Source of the DNA: Tyto alba
Taxonomy: Eukaryota; Chordata; Aves; Strigiformes; Tytonidae
Direction of reading: 5' to 3'
DNA: 64,000 nt
Assembly (NCBI RefSeq): GCF_018691265.1
Contig: NW_024881324.1
Location: 5,645,730-5,709,729, forward strand
The notes below the pieces were generated by a model. That model had not been told where the DNA came from and did no database searches. It saw only the letters and a list, made by a program, of their open reading frames with translations. Shown here piece after piece: positions 36,101 to 48,200 of this stretch; the stretch's first letter is position 1; each line of letters opens with the position of its first letter. Position numbers and translations under genes: made by a program.

Positions 36101-38122
36101 GGAAGTGGGTGCATTTTTTCCAGGCAGAACGCCTGGCAGCCTACTGTTCCCTCTGTTGCCCTCCCATCTTTGCGGGTTGCACTCCAGACAAGGGGATCAG
36201 CATGGCACTGTAGGACACAAGTGATGAGAGGCAACTGGGTGTCTATAGGATGAGTGTGATTGAGATTAATTAGGTCTGGGGTTTGTGTCTAGAATTACTG
36301 TGCCAGAGGGCTTGTGGGACACAGATGCTTAAAGCAGCCCCTTGTAATGTGAACAAGCTTGCTTGGAGACTCATTAAAAACTTACAGGGTGGATGGCACA
36401 CACCCTACATCGCTCTGCAAGGAAGCTCCTTAGGATTAGCCTCGCAAAGTTAGCAGATATGGCCAGAGATTTTTTATCCGAGCTTGATCGTTCTTCAGTG
36501 GAGGTCAGTACCTTCCACTGGTTTCAAGACAGCGGCTCACATGCTTAAATTCTGGTTTTCTTCCTTAAGAAGGCAGTGTGAAGTTTTCTGGAGGTCATTC
36601 ACTTTTATTATTGGGGCTCTTCTACCTCCTTTCTTCCCTCTTAGAGCATTAGCACTGGAGAAACTGGGAGTAGACCTATGGTTCTCAGCTTACAACAATA
36701 CAATGGCTTTACATGACCTACTGACTGATGTCACAGCTAAATAAACCATCCCATACATAACTTCCTCAGACAAATTATAAATAAATAAAACCCCTTCTTT
36801 CCCTGAGGATTATTAACCCTGTGTTAGTGACACAAGGCCCAGAATCCATAAGCCTTCACTAAAAATGTTGTCTCTCTATTCCACCAGCCCCTGGGACTGC
36901 AGCAGGAAGGAACAGCATCTTGTCGACTGCAGCAGCCTATGACAAGTATGTGACTGCTACGTTCATTAAATTCATGATGGACTGAAAAGAGCAAGTAACA
37001 CTGCAAAGCTGGTATTGTCAAATAAGTGAGCAGAACCACTCTGAGAGGGCCTCACAGGCTCCCAGAACATCTAAAGTGAGAAACACAACAGTCACACAAC
37101 CTGGGGGGCAAGAAGATGTGCATTAAATACTGTTCCAAACATATAAGCCCTGAGTTCATGGCTCAGACTCACTGCATCACAATTAAAGTTTGTTTAAGTC
37201 TTGGGGCTTTTTTTTGGTTTTGACCTTTGATGGATGGTGGGCCATGTAAATATTCAAACAACAGCATTAATAGTGGGAAGAAAAAAAAAACAATGTGTTT
37301 ACATTCTAGGCTCCAAATGAGATCATGAATGTCCTAAGCAGTGTGACAAAGGCTGCTGTTAGGAGATGGTTTATGACTGAGCAGAAACAGAAGCATGGTG
37401 ACTCACACGTGATGGCTCATACCTGGACATTTACAGAAAATTTCACAAATGTGAGTAGTTCAAATAGCTCAGATAAGGATTAGGTAAGAATGAAAATATA
37501 GGGGCTTTATCTGAAAGAAATTCAAGCTGTAAACCTTTTCCAAAACCTCTTGGTCTGGGGTACACCCCCCCTGTGTACATTCAGCCTTTTGGTCGTGCTT
37601 ACATTTTGCTGAAGAAGCAAGTTTGATAATATTTTCTTCAATTCTTCCCCATCTTTCGAAACTTCGGCCCACATCAGTAAAATAACATGATCCACAGGGG
37701 AAATTGTCTTATTTTTCCATTGTCTACAGGCTAAAGAAAATTTGAAATCAAATCTGAAATTAAAAAATTGGCAGAATATGAATTGAAGTTGGTATTAACT
37801 AGAAACTTCAGCACAAAGTATATTTGTCTGATCAAAGCAATATTCTATATCCTGTGGAAGCTTTTGAAGAATATTTAGAAGTAAAACAAGTGGGAAAAAT
37901 CTCTCTGTGCCAAATTTCAGGCTGTTTTTTAAACACACATCAAGGCAAAGCCATAAAGCAGCCAATTGCCTCTATCTTCTGCCAAGAGCAGCACTCCCTC
38001 TCTCTCCCTCACATTTTCCCCCCTCCTCCCTCCAAATGATTGAGATCAAGATCAAGAAAATTGTATCAGGTCCTTGAAGCACTTTTCAAGTTTGCAGGAA
38101 TATCACACTCACATGACTACAA

Positions 38123-38140
38123 ACACACACACACACACAC
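38123..38140. repeat. (AC)9 microsatellite
   Basis: Nine perfect AC units followed by a C run. Confidence 0.95.
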
Positions 38141-39556
38141 CCCTACCCAAGTACCTTTAGATGCTTCTGCCGCTGCCACCACCGAGGAGCAACCACAGGA
38201 CTGTGGAGGTAGTTAGTGGCATAGAGAGGTGACTGAGGAAAGCAGAGAATTTGGTAGCCAGTGGAAAGCTAAAAAGCAGAAGTGGGGTCACAGAGGGAGG
38301 GGAGAGAGCAGGTAACATTTGCTCTGGATGCCAAAAATGTCTCCCTACAGATGTGTGCTAATATTATGATTATTATTTTGGCAGAGGCCTTTTTGTTTTC
38401 TTTCCCAAGCCCTATCCTGCCCCCCTCTTGTGCAGGTATTGAGCTTGTGCTGGGCCAAAAAAGCAAAAGAAACAAGGCCATCAGTTTTAGATTTGCTGTG
38501 GTCTATCCAAGATATATAGCACGGGGCAGCAGGGGAAAGGAGGAGGAGGGGAGAAAAGGAATATGTTAATGGTCACGACCTGGGTAAGGACCTTTGGCTT
38601 TTCTAATAGTTTTAGTTCAGGGTGAAAAGGTTCCAGGGATGAAGAGAAAAAGTTTTAATTCCAGGTTGCCTCTGGTGTAAATAACTAATGCATATAACTC
38701 AGTGTATCTGATTAACCTGAAGCTTTCTGAAGGCTACAAAAGCTTTAGTGTTAGAATATTTTAATGGAGGATGTTATGACCAGTTCCTTCCCTTTCTCTC
38801 ACTCTTCCTTCTTCTATCAAGCTACAGTACGTATATCATTAAAGACCTTTTATAGCTGTCACTAGGTTACATCAGCTCAAGCCCTCTGCACATCACATGC
38901 TGAATCAGCAGCCCTACAAACAGCGCTGTCCGTGACAGGCACTGATGCCCAGCAGTGGCAAGGCTGTTCTAGTTTCTCAAAAGCCTGAAAAATGCCTCAC
39001 ATACAGTTAAACTTTTGGCCTTGAGTAAAATTATTCCTTAGATACACCATTCCCTAGAATTATTCCCCCACAGATTATTCTATTTTTCCTTAGAAAATAA
39101 AGCTGTACACTCTGAGGTGTTTCTGCATCTCTTCTGTAATTTGGAATCCCTTCAATATGAGGCTTCCAAGCATATTTTCTCAAAACTCCCTACCATAGAG
39201 AAGCATGACAAAATATGAGGCAGCATTGGTATAAATAAGAGTAGAAACTGAATTTGTGAGTATCAGTCAAGCATGTTGTGATTTAGATTATTAACATAAG
39301 AGGAGGCATTCAGTCTTAAATTAACATTCCAGTAGCCCCTGTTTCCACTTCCAATTTCCATTTCTTTACTCATTCCATTATTCTGACATTTATTTTCATG
39401 TTACTTCCCTCTATAAGCCTGTTACTTTTATCATATATTTTTTTCCTTCTACTTAGAAGTCATACTTTTTCATACTTTTTCCTCTTTGTAGTGTCTCTTT
39501 TCTACCAACCTCCATTTTCTTGTGTCTGAAACAGCTACACTCATTTATTCCCTTTA

Positions 39557-39650
39557 GGGCCTCGATCCTGAAAACCATCTTAAATCAGAAAACACTTAAA
39601 CACATGTTTAGCACTTGGGTTAATTTTTACATGAAGTGCAAGGCAAGCAT
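39557..39650 (+). mobile_element. Worn ancient amniote repeat fragment
   Basis: 'gggcctcgatcctgaaaacc' and then 'aaacacttaaacacatgttt' recall an abundant old repeat of turtles, crocodilians and birds, whose text runs 'gatcctgcaaacacttaagcac' followed by 'ttgac/tcaatggg' palindromic phrases. The family name is not certain to me and the assignment is from pattern memory. Confidence 0.4.
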
Positions 39651-39702
39651 TTACCTGAAGTTGATCAAAGTTCAACTGCTCTGCCAAACAGGTGTAGATT
39701 TT

Positions 39703-39727
39703 AAATATATATATATACATACATATA
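39703..39727. repeat. (TA)n microsatellite
   Basis: TA repeat grading into CATA units. Confidence 0.85.
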
Positions 39728-41191
39728 AGATAAATGTTTTGGTTTGAAACTGAACAGCTTTCCAGAAGGAGAACTGCTGGCTCATGAAAAGTATTTGGCA
39801 AATTATAACCTCTGTCTCGGGTACCTAAGACATATTACATTCATCACCATCACTCATCTCAGTGCCTACCAAATAAAACCCTGACCAAAACACATCCTCT
39901 TTTCATCCATGACACATGAGTGGGTTTCTTTTAAAGCTGTTCATTCCACTGCTCCACTGGACCTCTGCAGAGAGAAGCAGTTACTGTGGTAGGAGGACAG
40001 CAGGGGAAGCAGGACATCCTGGAGCTGCTCTGGTAGAGGGACACAGATGGTGTATCAACAAGATGTCCACCAGCTCGGATGATGCCTGAAGCTCTGCAAA
40101 GCAGCTAAGCTGACCCGCCTTCACATGGGCTCAACCGAGCTTCTTGCCAGGAACCTGCAGTAGAGGATGGCATGGCCACAGCCCCACAGCACACCCAGAG
40201 ATAGCCACCCAGACAGCTCCTTCAGATTGCAGGGTGGGGCACCTTTACGGCAGAAGGGAGCTCAGAAGACTACTCAGATGCTACTCAGAGTAGCATCCAG
40301 TGCTACTCGCTGTTTGTACTGAAATTTAGGTGTACCCTCAAATACTCATTTTTCCATTCAACTCACATTGCAGCTTTCTCTCAGGTTGCACACAGACACA
40401 CACACACGCAAGCCTTTAACAGGACTTCATTCCATCTTGACCCAGGCCCCTTGACTTTGTTGGCTGGATAGTCTAAAAGATGGGAGTATTAATTTCAGAC
40501 ACAAGGTAGATATGTCTTTCAAACCAGAGCAGTTTCCTGTGCAGGATTCAGGAATATAGGCAGAGAAATTTGCATCTGTTTGGGCTATTGGTCTCTGCCA
40601 GAAGCAGAGCTTGACCCACACACTCCCTCTACCTTTCCTCCTGGATGAGTTACTTTGGTCCATGCTCAATTTGTTGCTTTTGCTGAATCTGTTCCCAGAT
40701 GCTCTATTTACACATTGTATTGGGAGCTTGAACTGTGAATTCTGCTGAGAAGAGATTGCTTAAAAAGCTGGGCTTTACAAAGCCTACACCCATTTGGGGA
40801 TTCAGTTGTTAAAGTCATTTAGATATGCCAAGGGTACAAAACGTGTTTAGATACTTTTCTGAACAGAGTCTATATTAACGTTAATGAGAACTACTTCCAC
40901 AAGAAAGTAATTGTAAAACTGGGAGCCTTTTTGTTTTGTTTTACTTCTAATTTCAGAGCCCGCTCTCAGAGTAAGACCTTGGGTGAGGAAGTGGAAAGGC
41001 AATTACTTCCAGTGTACTGGACAAATTTGTCAGAGGAGAGAAACTACATGTTTGATGCATTCCCCAAGGCCAATGTTCCACAATTATAAAAATATACTAC
41101 CTCCCCTGTAACTCTGTGAATATAAAATGAAGCAACTTACCTACCATTAATTAGCTATATTTTGTAGTTTTATGGACACTGAACATGGTGT

Positions 41192-41226
41192 GCTAATTTG
41201 CATACATTAGCATGTAATTTACATGC
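41192..41226. promoter_or_regulatory. Octamer / homeodomain palindrome cluster
   Basis: Within 35 bp there is a perfect POU octamer ATTTGCAT (41196-41203), an inverted pair GCTAAT (41192-41197) and ATTAGC (41206-41211), and a perfect palindrome GCATGTAA-T-TTACATGC (41210-41226). The arrangement packs two dyad-symmetric homeodomain/POU-type sites next to each other. Such clusters are common in conserved developmental enhancers. No gene is adjacent in the window, so a target cannot be named. Confidence 0.45.
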
Positions 41227-42285
41227 TTACTTCAAGGTATTCAGTTTTATTTCCATTACCTTTTGTGGCCTATTTCTCTAATGACTGTAATGGAATACAA
41301 AAGAGATTTCTCATTGTGTTTACCCTGTTACCTTAGACATGAGTTTCAGAATAATGTGTCACGCTGAGAAGTGGGAATTTTCATGCAAAATGTTTTCCTT
41401 TTAAGTCTGAGCCACTTCATGACCACCCACCCTGCTGAATTTTCTAATGCTGCCTATATTTCCTTGGCCGCTGTTCTTTTTTCACCCACAAAAGGACACA
41501 CCATATTTTTAAAGTCAGGTACAAGTGCAGAAATTTGCTCCATTGCCTGTGCTAAAAAAAGAAACTCAGACACTAGAATTAATGGGTCCTACTCTGTCTA
41601 TCAGCACCTAAAGGCACAGAGAGAGAAAAATAATCTGCAGCTGGGGAACGCTGAGCAGGGTCAAAGGGCAGTGGCTGCATCTGCATTCACTGGGAGGCAG
41701 AGAGGAAAAATAAAGGGTCTCTTTTTGTTGCAGCTCAGCACTATTTTAGAAAGCACAGATACTAACTTAATTACCACAGTTCCCTTTTGCACTAGAGCAC
41801 TGCAGCAGGTTATAAATCAATACTTAAGGTCACATTGTTAAAAGCACTGAAAAACAGTCTTTTCCCTCACTATATCATGTTGTTTGCTGCTCCTGCATCA
41901 GTGTCACGAGAGTTCAATATTGGATAGGGAACAGGGCTAAAACAATGATTACAAAAGAATTGCAAAAAAGTAAGGTGTGTAAAGCAAGCAAGTCCAGATC
42001 ACGGCAGATACCATGATTACATCAAACCTTCTGTCCTTTTTGAGCTGAGACAGGACATGCATCAGCAGGTACCCAGGAGTAAGAAGTATGTTTTACTCTG
42101 TGCTGAATGCTTGTTCTGAAGGACAAATTGATGGGAGAAGAGCAGAGCTGAAAAAATTACAGTTATTTCTGCTGAGTATATCTTTGGCAACTTTACCATA
42201 CATCTGAAATCAATGATACATGTGCATGCATGACATCTTACTTCAATAACTGTTTGGAAAGGGGATCAGGAGTTGAAAAAATAGA

Positions 42286-42305
42286 TTTTTTTTTTTTTTT
42301 TTTTT
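42286..42305. repeat. Homopolymer T20
   Basis: Plus-strand T run. It supplies the poly-F stretch of a spurious 113-codon frame. Confidence 0.9.
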
Positions 42306-44837
42306 CCATTTGCTTTTCTATTATACCTGCTGACCCAGATATTTCACAACCTTTGGAAGAGAAAACAATTCATATGAGATTGGGAAGATATGGAAAAAAA
42401 CACTTCCAGCTGAGATACGCTTGGCACAGCACTGCATGGTTTAGCCAGAGGGAGGCTTCTTTTTATTTAGGTTCACACTGGCAGTATGCAGCCGATCCTA
42501 ATATTAGACAGATAGAGGACTTGCATCCAGGTGCCCAGGGTACTACAAGAATGGGACACAGGATCCCGTAAATGCCTAATTTAAATGCTAGATAGTCCAC
42601 AGCTTTGCTGTTTACAGACTAATTTACAGAGCTTATGAAATGTGCAATTGCAATTGGGGCGGATGGGGAATTAAAGAAGTTGAAATCTATCTGATATTAA
42701 AAAACAAATTTCAAGGAAATTTTTATTTTCAAAGCATAAACAGATTTTCACCTAAGTTGAAATTTAATTTCCAAAACTTGTATGTTTCCTTACAAGGCAC
42801 TTGGATCCTAGAGGCTGGTAAGCCCATGTCACAGCACATTGCTAAACAGGGTTATTAGTTCAGGTGCAAAGTGGTGCAGATGCATTCAGTTTAGAGCTAC
42901 CACTTCTAGATTCTCAGATTCTAGAATCTCAATTTCAGCCCCAAAGACCTTGGAAGTCTGTCATACAAGTGGGAGAGTGTGGAGACATGTCCAGGAGCTA
43001 ATCATCTCAGTCATGCACTGTGCAGCTCATCAAGATGTCCTTTGATTTAGAAGGAGAGCCTTAGACAGTGCATTTTGGACTCCACAAATCACATTTTCTG
43101 ATGGGACATTTTGTGAAAAATTTCTGATAAGACGAGCAAGAGCACAGTGTCACTTTGAGTTGATGGGAGGTGGGGTGGGGTATTTTTTTATTTACAAATA
43201 GCTCCAGTAACCTGTAACATGTCTGTTCTGATAGCATGAGTCCCCAGAGTACCAGAGCCAACTTCCTGAGACATCGCTGGACGTGCAACTGGCCTAGATT
43301 CTGGCATGCAGAGGATAAAATTGACCATGCTCATCTTCATGTTTAGATGCGAAAGCTCATTTCTTCCTTTCCATTCTTTGTCAGCACGACTAGCATGGCT
43401 AGTGAACATGTGCTGGCTAGGAATGAGAAAAAGATAATATTTATCTTTTTAAAAACATTGATATTCTGATGATGTGCATTACACTAGCTCCTAAACAGTT
43501 ACAGAGATGGGGCTTCCTTTGAAGGTATTCTCAGTTACTAATGCACTTTTGGATATATTTAGGTTGGAAAATTTTGAAAGTTTACAGACCAAGTGGATAA
43601 GTATTTGTGGTAAAATTTGACAAAGCTTATATATTACAGTAAAACCAAGTAAAATCTCAATATTCAAAGCTATGCCCAGAGTAAATTTACTGCTTCCTAA
43701 TTCATTGTTGTACTGTTGATTTGAAATCATCAGTTAAGGCCTCTAAGTCATCTATGATAAAATAATTTATGATTTAACTTTTTTCTAGGCTTAAGTAGTG
43801 CTGTAGGAGGAAGGAAACCTCCATGTACTTTAAATCACAGGAGATTAGACAATGCCTAAACATCTGACAGCACAATATTTGTAACATTATTTACTACAGT
43901 GACAGTTATGAGCACCCAATTAACTATGCATTCAGAGTGTTACTATACTTATTTAAATTTGATCATTTGTCATAGCTTATCCCAGTCTTCAAGTAGCTAC
44001 AGCCCAGGCTTTAAGAAACAGTTACACAGCTATAAATGGGAAAGTTGCTTGGGATAAATCGTTGTGCCAAAACTCCAGAAAATAGGTCAGAGGCTTTTCA
44101 GATAAGAGCTGCAATACATTGAAAGTAAGATTTAAAGCATGACTTAGGAGAACTTTAAGTGAATATTTTCTACATGACATATAAAACTAATATTTTTTGA
44201 TAACAATTGGTGCTGTTACATGATATTAGTAGCATGAAAGTAAAAAGCCAGACTCGGCCTTGATTCTTACTGTAATCTAAAATTTACACCATTGCATACA
44301 CTGCATTTCTGCCACTGAGGAAACCTTTTTTTATGCAGAGGGGTTGCACTGATCATTAATCACAGGCCTGCTCAAGCAGTGCCACCGTACATACTAAATA
44401 TGCATAAAATTCACAGATGAAACTACACTGACTTTTTTTTTTCCCCTTCCACAGACTATCACATGTAGAAGTGATGTAGAGAAAGCCAATAACACACATA
44501 GAATAAAAGCAAGAACACTTCCTAATATCAAGCAGATTTTGCTTGAGGGATGCATTAAGATGGTACTGTTCATCTTGAAATTCTTGAATGCTGTAGTTTT
44601 CATGTACAGGTGGATAGCCTTCAGCCATAGTGAGTGTATGGTTTCAGATTTAAAAGAAAAAAAAATCCTGTAATTATTTCCATATTGCTTGCATACTTTT
44701 TTTAAATACAGCCTCATAAAAGTACATTTCCTTTACATTCACTGTATCATATTTAGATCTATATATGCTATCAGGCTGAAGGGCATGAAGACAGCTGAAA
44801 ATACCCTTAGTTAATAATATTGAACATACGTGTGTGA

Positions 44838-44864
44838 ATATATATATATACACACATACATATT
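44838..44864. repeat. TA/CA mixed microsatellite
   Basis: (TA)n then CACACA and CATA units. Confidence 0.8.
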
Positions 44865-45111
44865 TCTATGTCTGATGTATAATACTGGCTTGATTCACTA
44901 ACGAATAAAGAGGGAGGGAATACTGCTCTTTCTAAATATCTGTCTCATCTATATTCCTTCCATACCTTGATAATTACACTGCATGAAATTAACAGTGCTT
45001 CTGCTTACAGGTGTTACAGATGCATATAAATGTTTGTGGATTTTGCAGACTAGAACAAGCAACAAAGATTCAAATAGATTTGTATCCACTCCTGGTTCTT
45101 TCATGGATTTT

Positions 45112-45243
45112 CAGCTTAATCTTGATCAAGTCAGAGAAAAATCTGCTCCTTAGTTAAGTGAGCCATAAAGTGGGATGAGGTTTTTAGTCTACATCATAGT
45201 GATATTATGGGATTTAGTTACTGCAATTAAGGCACTTAAGTGT
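45112..45243 (+). mobile_element. Possible MIR-like SINE, sense orientation
   Basis: The order of phrases fits a worn MIR/CORE-SINE. It runs from 'cttgatcaagtca' (compare 'cttgggcaagtca') through 'tctgctccttagttaagtga', 'ccataaagtgggatgagg' and 'ctacatcatagtgatattat' to 'aaggcactt'. About 130 bp follow the pattern with many substitutions. If correct, this copy dates from before the bird-mammal split or from an early sauropsid relative. Not verified by alignment. Confidence 0.45.
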
Positions 45244-48200
45244 TTGACATGCCTTTGCAGGAGAGTTTCTGCATGGGATACCCATTCCATCAGTGTATGA
45301 AGGGGTTGTTAAAACAGCAGCAGATGAACTACTCACAGGGAACTTGAATCACCAGAAGACTTACTGATTCTAAAAAGTTCAGAAACCGTGCAACATATTC
45401 TTGAGCACCATCTACTGATACTGCAGATAGTCAAAATCATCCATAAAACCAACAACAAATATGTTGGTCTCCAAGAAGTTGGAATTGTACATAGATGCTC
45501 TCTAAGTTATGTTGTTCAGTTCATTCAGTGTTTTGTGATTTGATTTGGTTGGGGGGGGGGAGCGGGATGAGAGACTCAGGTGTCTAAAAAAATTGAAATA
45601 TCTTAGCCAAAACGCAAAATAGAATGATTTGAGATGTGCTTCCATAACATCTCCTCACATATGTGGTTTGCTTGTTTCATGCCTCAGACTCATCAATAAG
45701 TACACCCCTTGGCCAGCCTACACCTCCCACACTCCTTCTTTTTCTTCACTGGGTCTAACTGCAAGAAATGTACCCTAAGCAAAAAGCCCCATGCCAAAGA
45801 GGAATGAGCCAGCAGCAGCAGTGCCATGTATTAGTCCAGGAAGATAGATAGACAGGCATTTAATCTTTGAGGAAACATCGATGGTTTAAGGAGAGGGCCC
45901 ATGTCCAGATACCACCACCATGTCACCCAGATGCAGTCAGACTGTGGCATCACCCACACCTAAGGCTTGGGAAGCCCATATAGTTCAGGCAAACCTAAAG
46001 TCAGATCAGACTCTGGCGCAACACCATTTAGAGCTACAGATTACCCTTTATCCCAGAGCAGCTTGTTTCACTCCAATAGGCAGGTTCACTGTGTGGCGTA
46101 AAGCACGGCTGTGCTGACATAAGTGCATCCACAGTACGAGTGTTTGAACAGTTTCACATACCTGTCAAGTGTGGCCAGGACAGACACAGCTGGAGGGGGA
46201 GGTGGAAGGCAGAGTCCTTATCAGCCCAGGAAGCGGGATGTGTTTGACAGCTCACCTGAGGCAGGTAAGTTATCATGGAGACTGGAGAGAAACTTAAGAA
46301 AGTAGGAAAGAACTAGGTGCTGCTGCAGAGATATTCCTTAAGAGAAACAATTCCTTTTCTTGTGTTAACTGACAAGGCCAGTAAAAGGCAAAGTAGGATG
46401 ATTTTTACTCAGTGATGCCTGCAGTTATTCTCCTTTTAACAAGGGGAAGACAGTGGCCCTCTGCTGACCCTCTTCTGGCAATGTTAAGCACAGGACTCTC
46501 ACATTTTTATGACATGCCTTCATGATATTTTGGGGATATTAATCATTAATAATATTATTCAATATTAATCAATATCAATTTATCAACTCCTTTCCGTGAA
46601 GACCACTAGATTATCCAGTGGCAGACTTGAATCTATCCAGTAAAGTGCCAAAAACAAGAATCAAACAGAAAAGTCAAAAATGAGAACAGCAAGAGAAGCT
46701 GGAGTAAAGCTAGGGAAGCTGTTAAAAGGTCCCATTATTCAAGGTGCAAGTTACCTGCAGTTCAAGTAGTATGGAACTGAGGGTCTCAAAATATTCATAT
46801 TATTATTCCTCTAGTGTACCAAAAAAAAACAATGTCAAGCAGCTGCTCTACCACTCCAGGTCACTGTATATCCAGTCCTTCATAGCTGAAAGTACAAAAG
46901 TGGAAATTAATGGGACTGTCCAGGTAAAAATCAGAAGTATTCCCAACTTAGTAAAACTGACTGCCATACTTAAAACTTTTTCTTGCACTCAACTTAACTG
47001 CTCCTTAGAGCCATAACAAAAACAAAATTCTACTCTTACTTTTGTATGTTATATTTTTCTTAAAGACAGAAAAATAAAAATACTGGGAAAGAAAATTGGT
47101 TTTCTTTCTTTACAAATAACCTAAAAGACCAAGATTCAAAGTATTGTGCATGTTTAATAATATACGAATAATATATATGTTTCTCCCTGAAAGATCTCAA
47201 TCTCTGCCTGGAAGAAACATTTTGAACATCATGAATCCATACAAAAATTTCCTGCAATCGTAGCAAATTCAGGCAGGATTATTGCAGCGATATTCAGGCT
47301 TTTGCTTCTGCTGACAAAGCTTAATTCCCTCTACCTAATATATACCTCCTGTTTCTCCAAGCCACAGGGAACTCTTTCCAAGACCAAATCTCCATAGCAA
47401 TCCCTCCGGCTTTTTGGTTTAAAGGAATTTTGGCCTGTGCCATTGGTTAGGAGGGCTGGAGAAACTGGGTTACCTGCCAAAAGTCTGGCAACACATGATG
47501 ATCAGATAAGCACCCCAAAGCCTTGATTCTGTGATTCCTCACACCTGGAGTCTTTGCATAAGGACCAAGATCTAACAACCCTGTGGGGAATGCCTGCACC
47601 CAGAGTAAGGGCAATTACTCATGATGATCCAGGGTACATTGGCATGAATAGCTAGTGTTCCTGTTAGGATGCCAAACTGAGGTAAAGCCTGAGGAAAGAA
47701 GAGTTCGATTTCAAGTGAATGAAGGTGTGTTGCCGTGCTTCTCACCATCGAAACACAAGAAGAAAAGCTGGGGTTAGGCCTTGTAAGTTTTTTTTCCCTT
47801 TTCTAGTTTGAATACAAAATGAAATGTTTAGTTCAAGGAGTTAGGGGTTAGAATCACAAAACTACTGAAGAGAGGATCTTGTTTTTTACCTTATTGACTG
47901 GTGTCTAAGACTATGATCCAGGAAAGAGGTACCAGGTTACAATTCCTTCCCCTCCTTTCTGAAATATGAGAATATAAGTATCTTCTCATACTTCAGTATT
48001 TCTTTGTATCTATTGACATCTCCTCCCTTTCTTCTGTGATCTGCTCTCTGTGCACAGCTAGCTTCTCATCCTGCTTTCAGCTGTCCTATCAGCAGAAGAG
48101 TCTTCTTCCCCTCATCTTTTTGTGCAAATTTACAAGAGAAATGTAATAATCTGACTCTACGTAATTAGGTGTTAAACACAACTGTGATAAAGCTAAACGA

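Larger units (their letters stand above)
36101..41191. other. Non-genic stretch, no gene seen
   Basis: No gene seen. It contains (AC)9 at 38123-38140, an ancient repeat trace at 39557-39650, a (TA)n tract at 39703-39727 and a tandem of CATACTTTTT at about 39461-39480. The GC-richer patch at 39960-40270 has no recognisable frame. Confidence 0.65.
41227..45111. other. Non-genic stretch, no gene seen
   Basis: No gene seen. The 156-codon frame at 41371-41841 lacks a domain or codon signal. T20 lies at 42286-42305, a G-rich three-tract motif near 43168-43180 and a TA/CA microsatellite at 44838-44864. Confidence 0.65.

Noticed and set aside
41371..41841. 156-codon plus-strand frame
   Set aside because: No domain, no plausible start context and ordinary intergenic composition. 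A chance opening is most likely.
46123..46305. 60-codon frame with a CAG-GTAAGT donor-like site
   Set aside because: No matching acceptor or recognisable peptide. Single good donors occur by chance many times in 64 kb.
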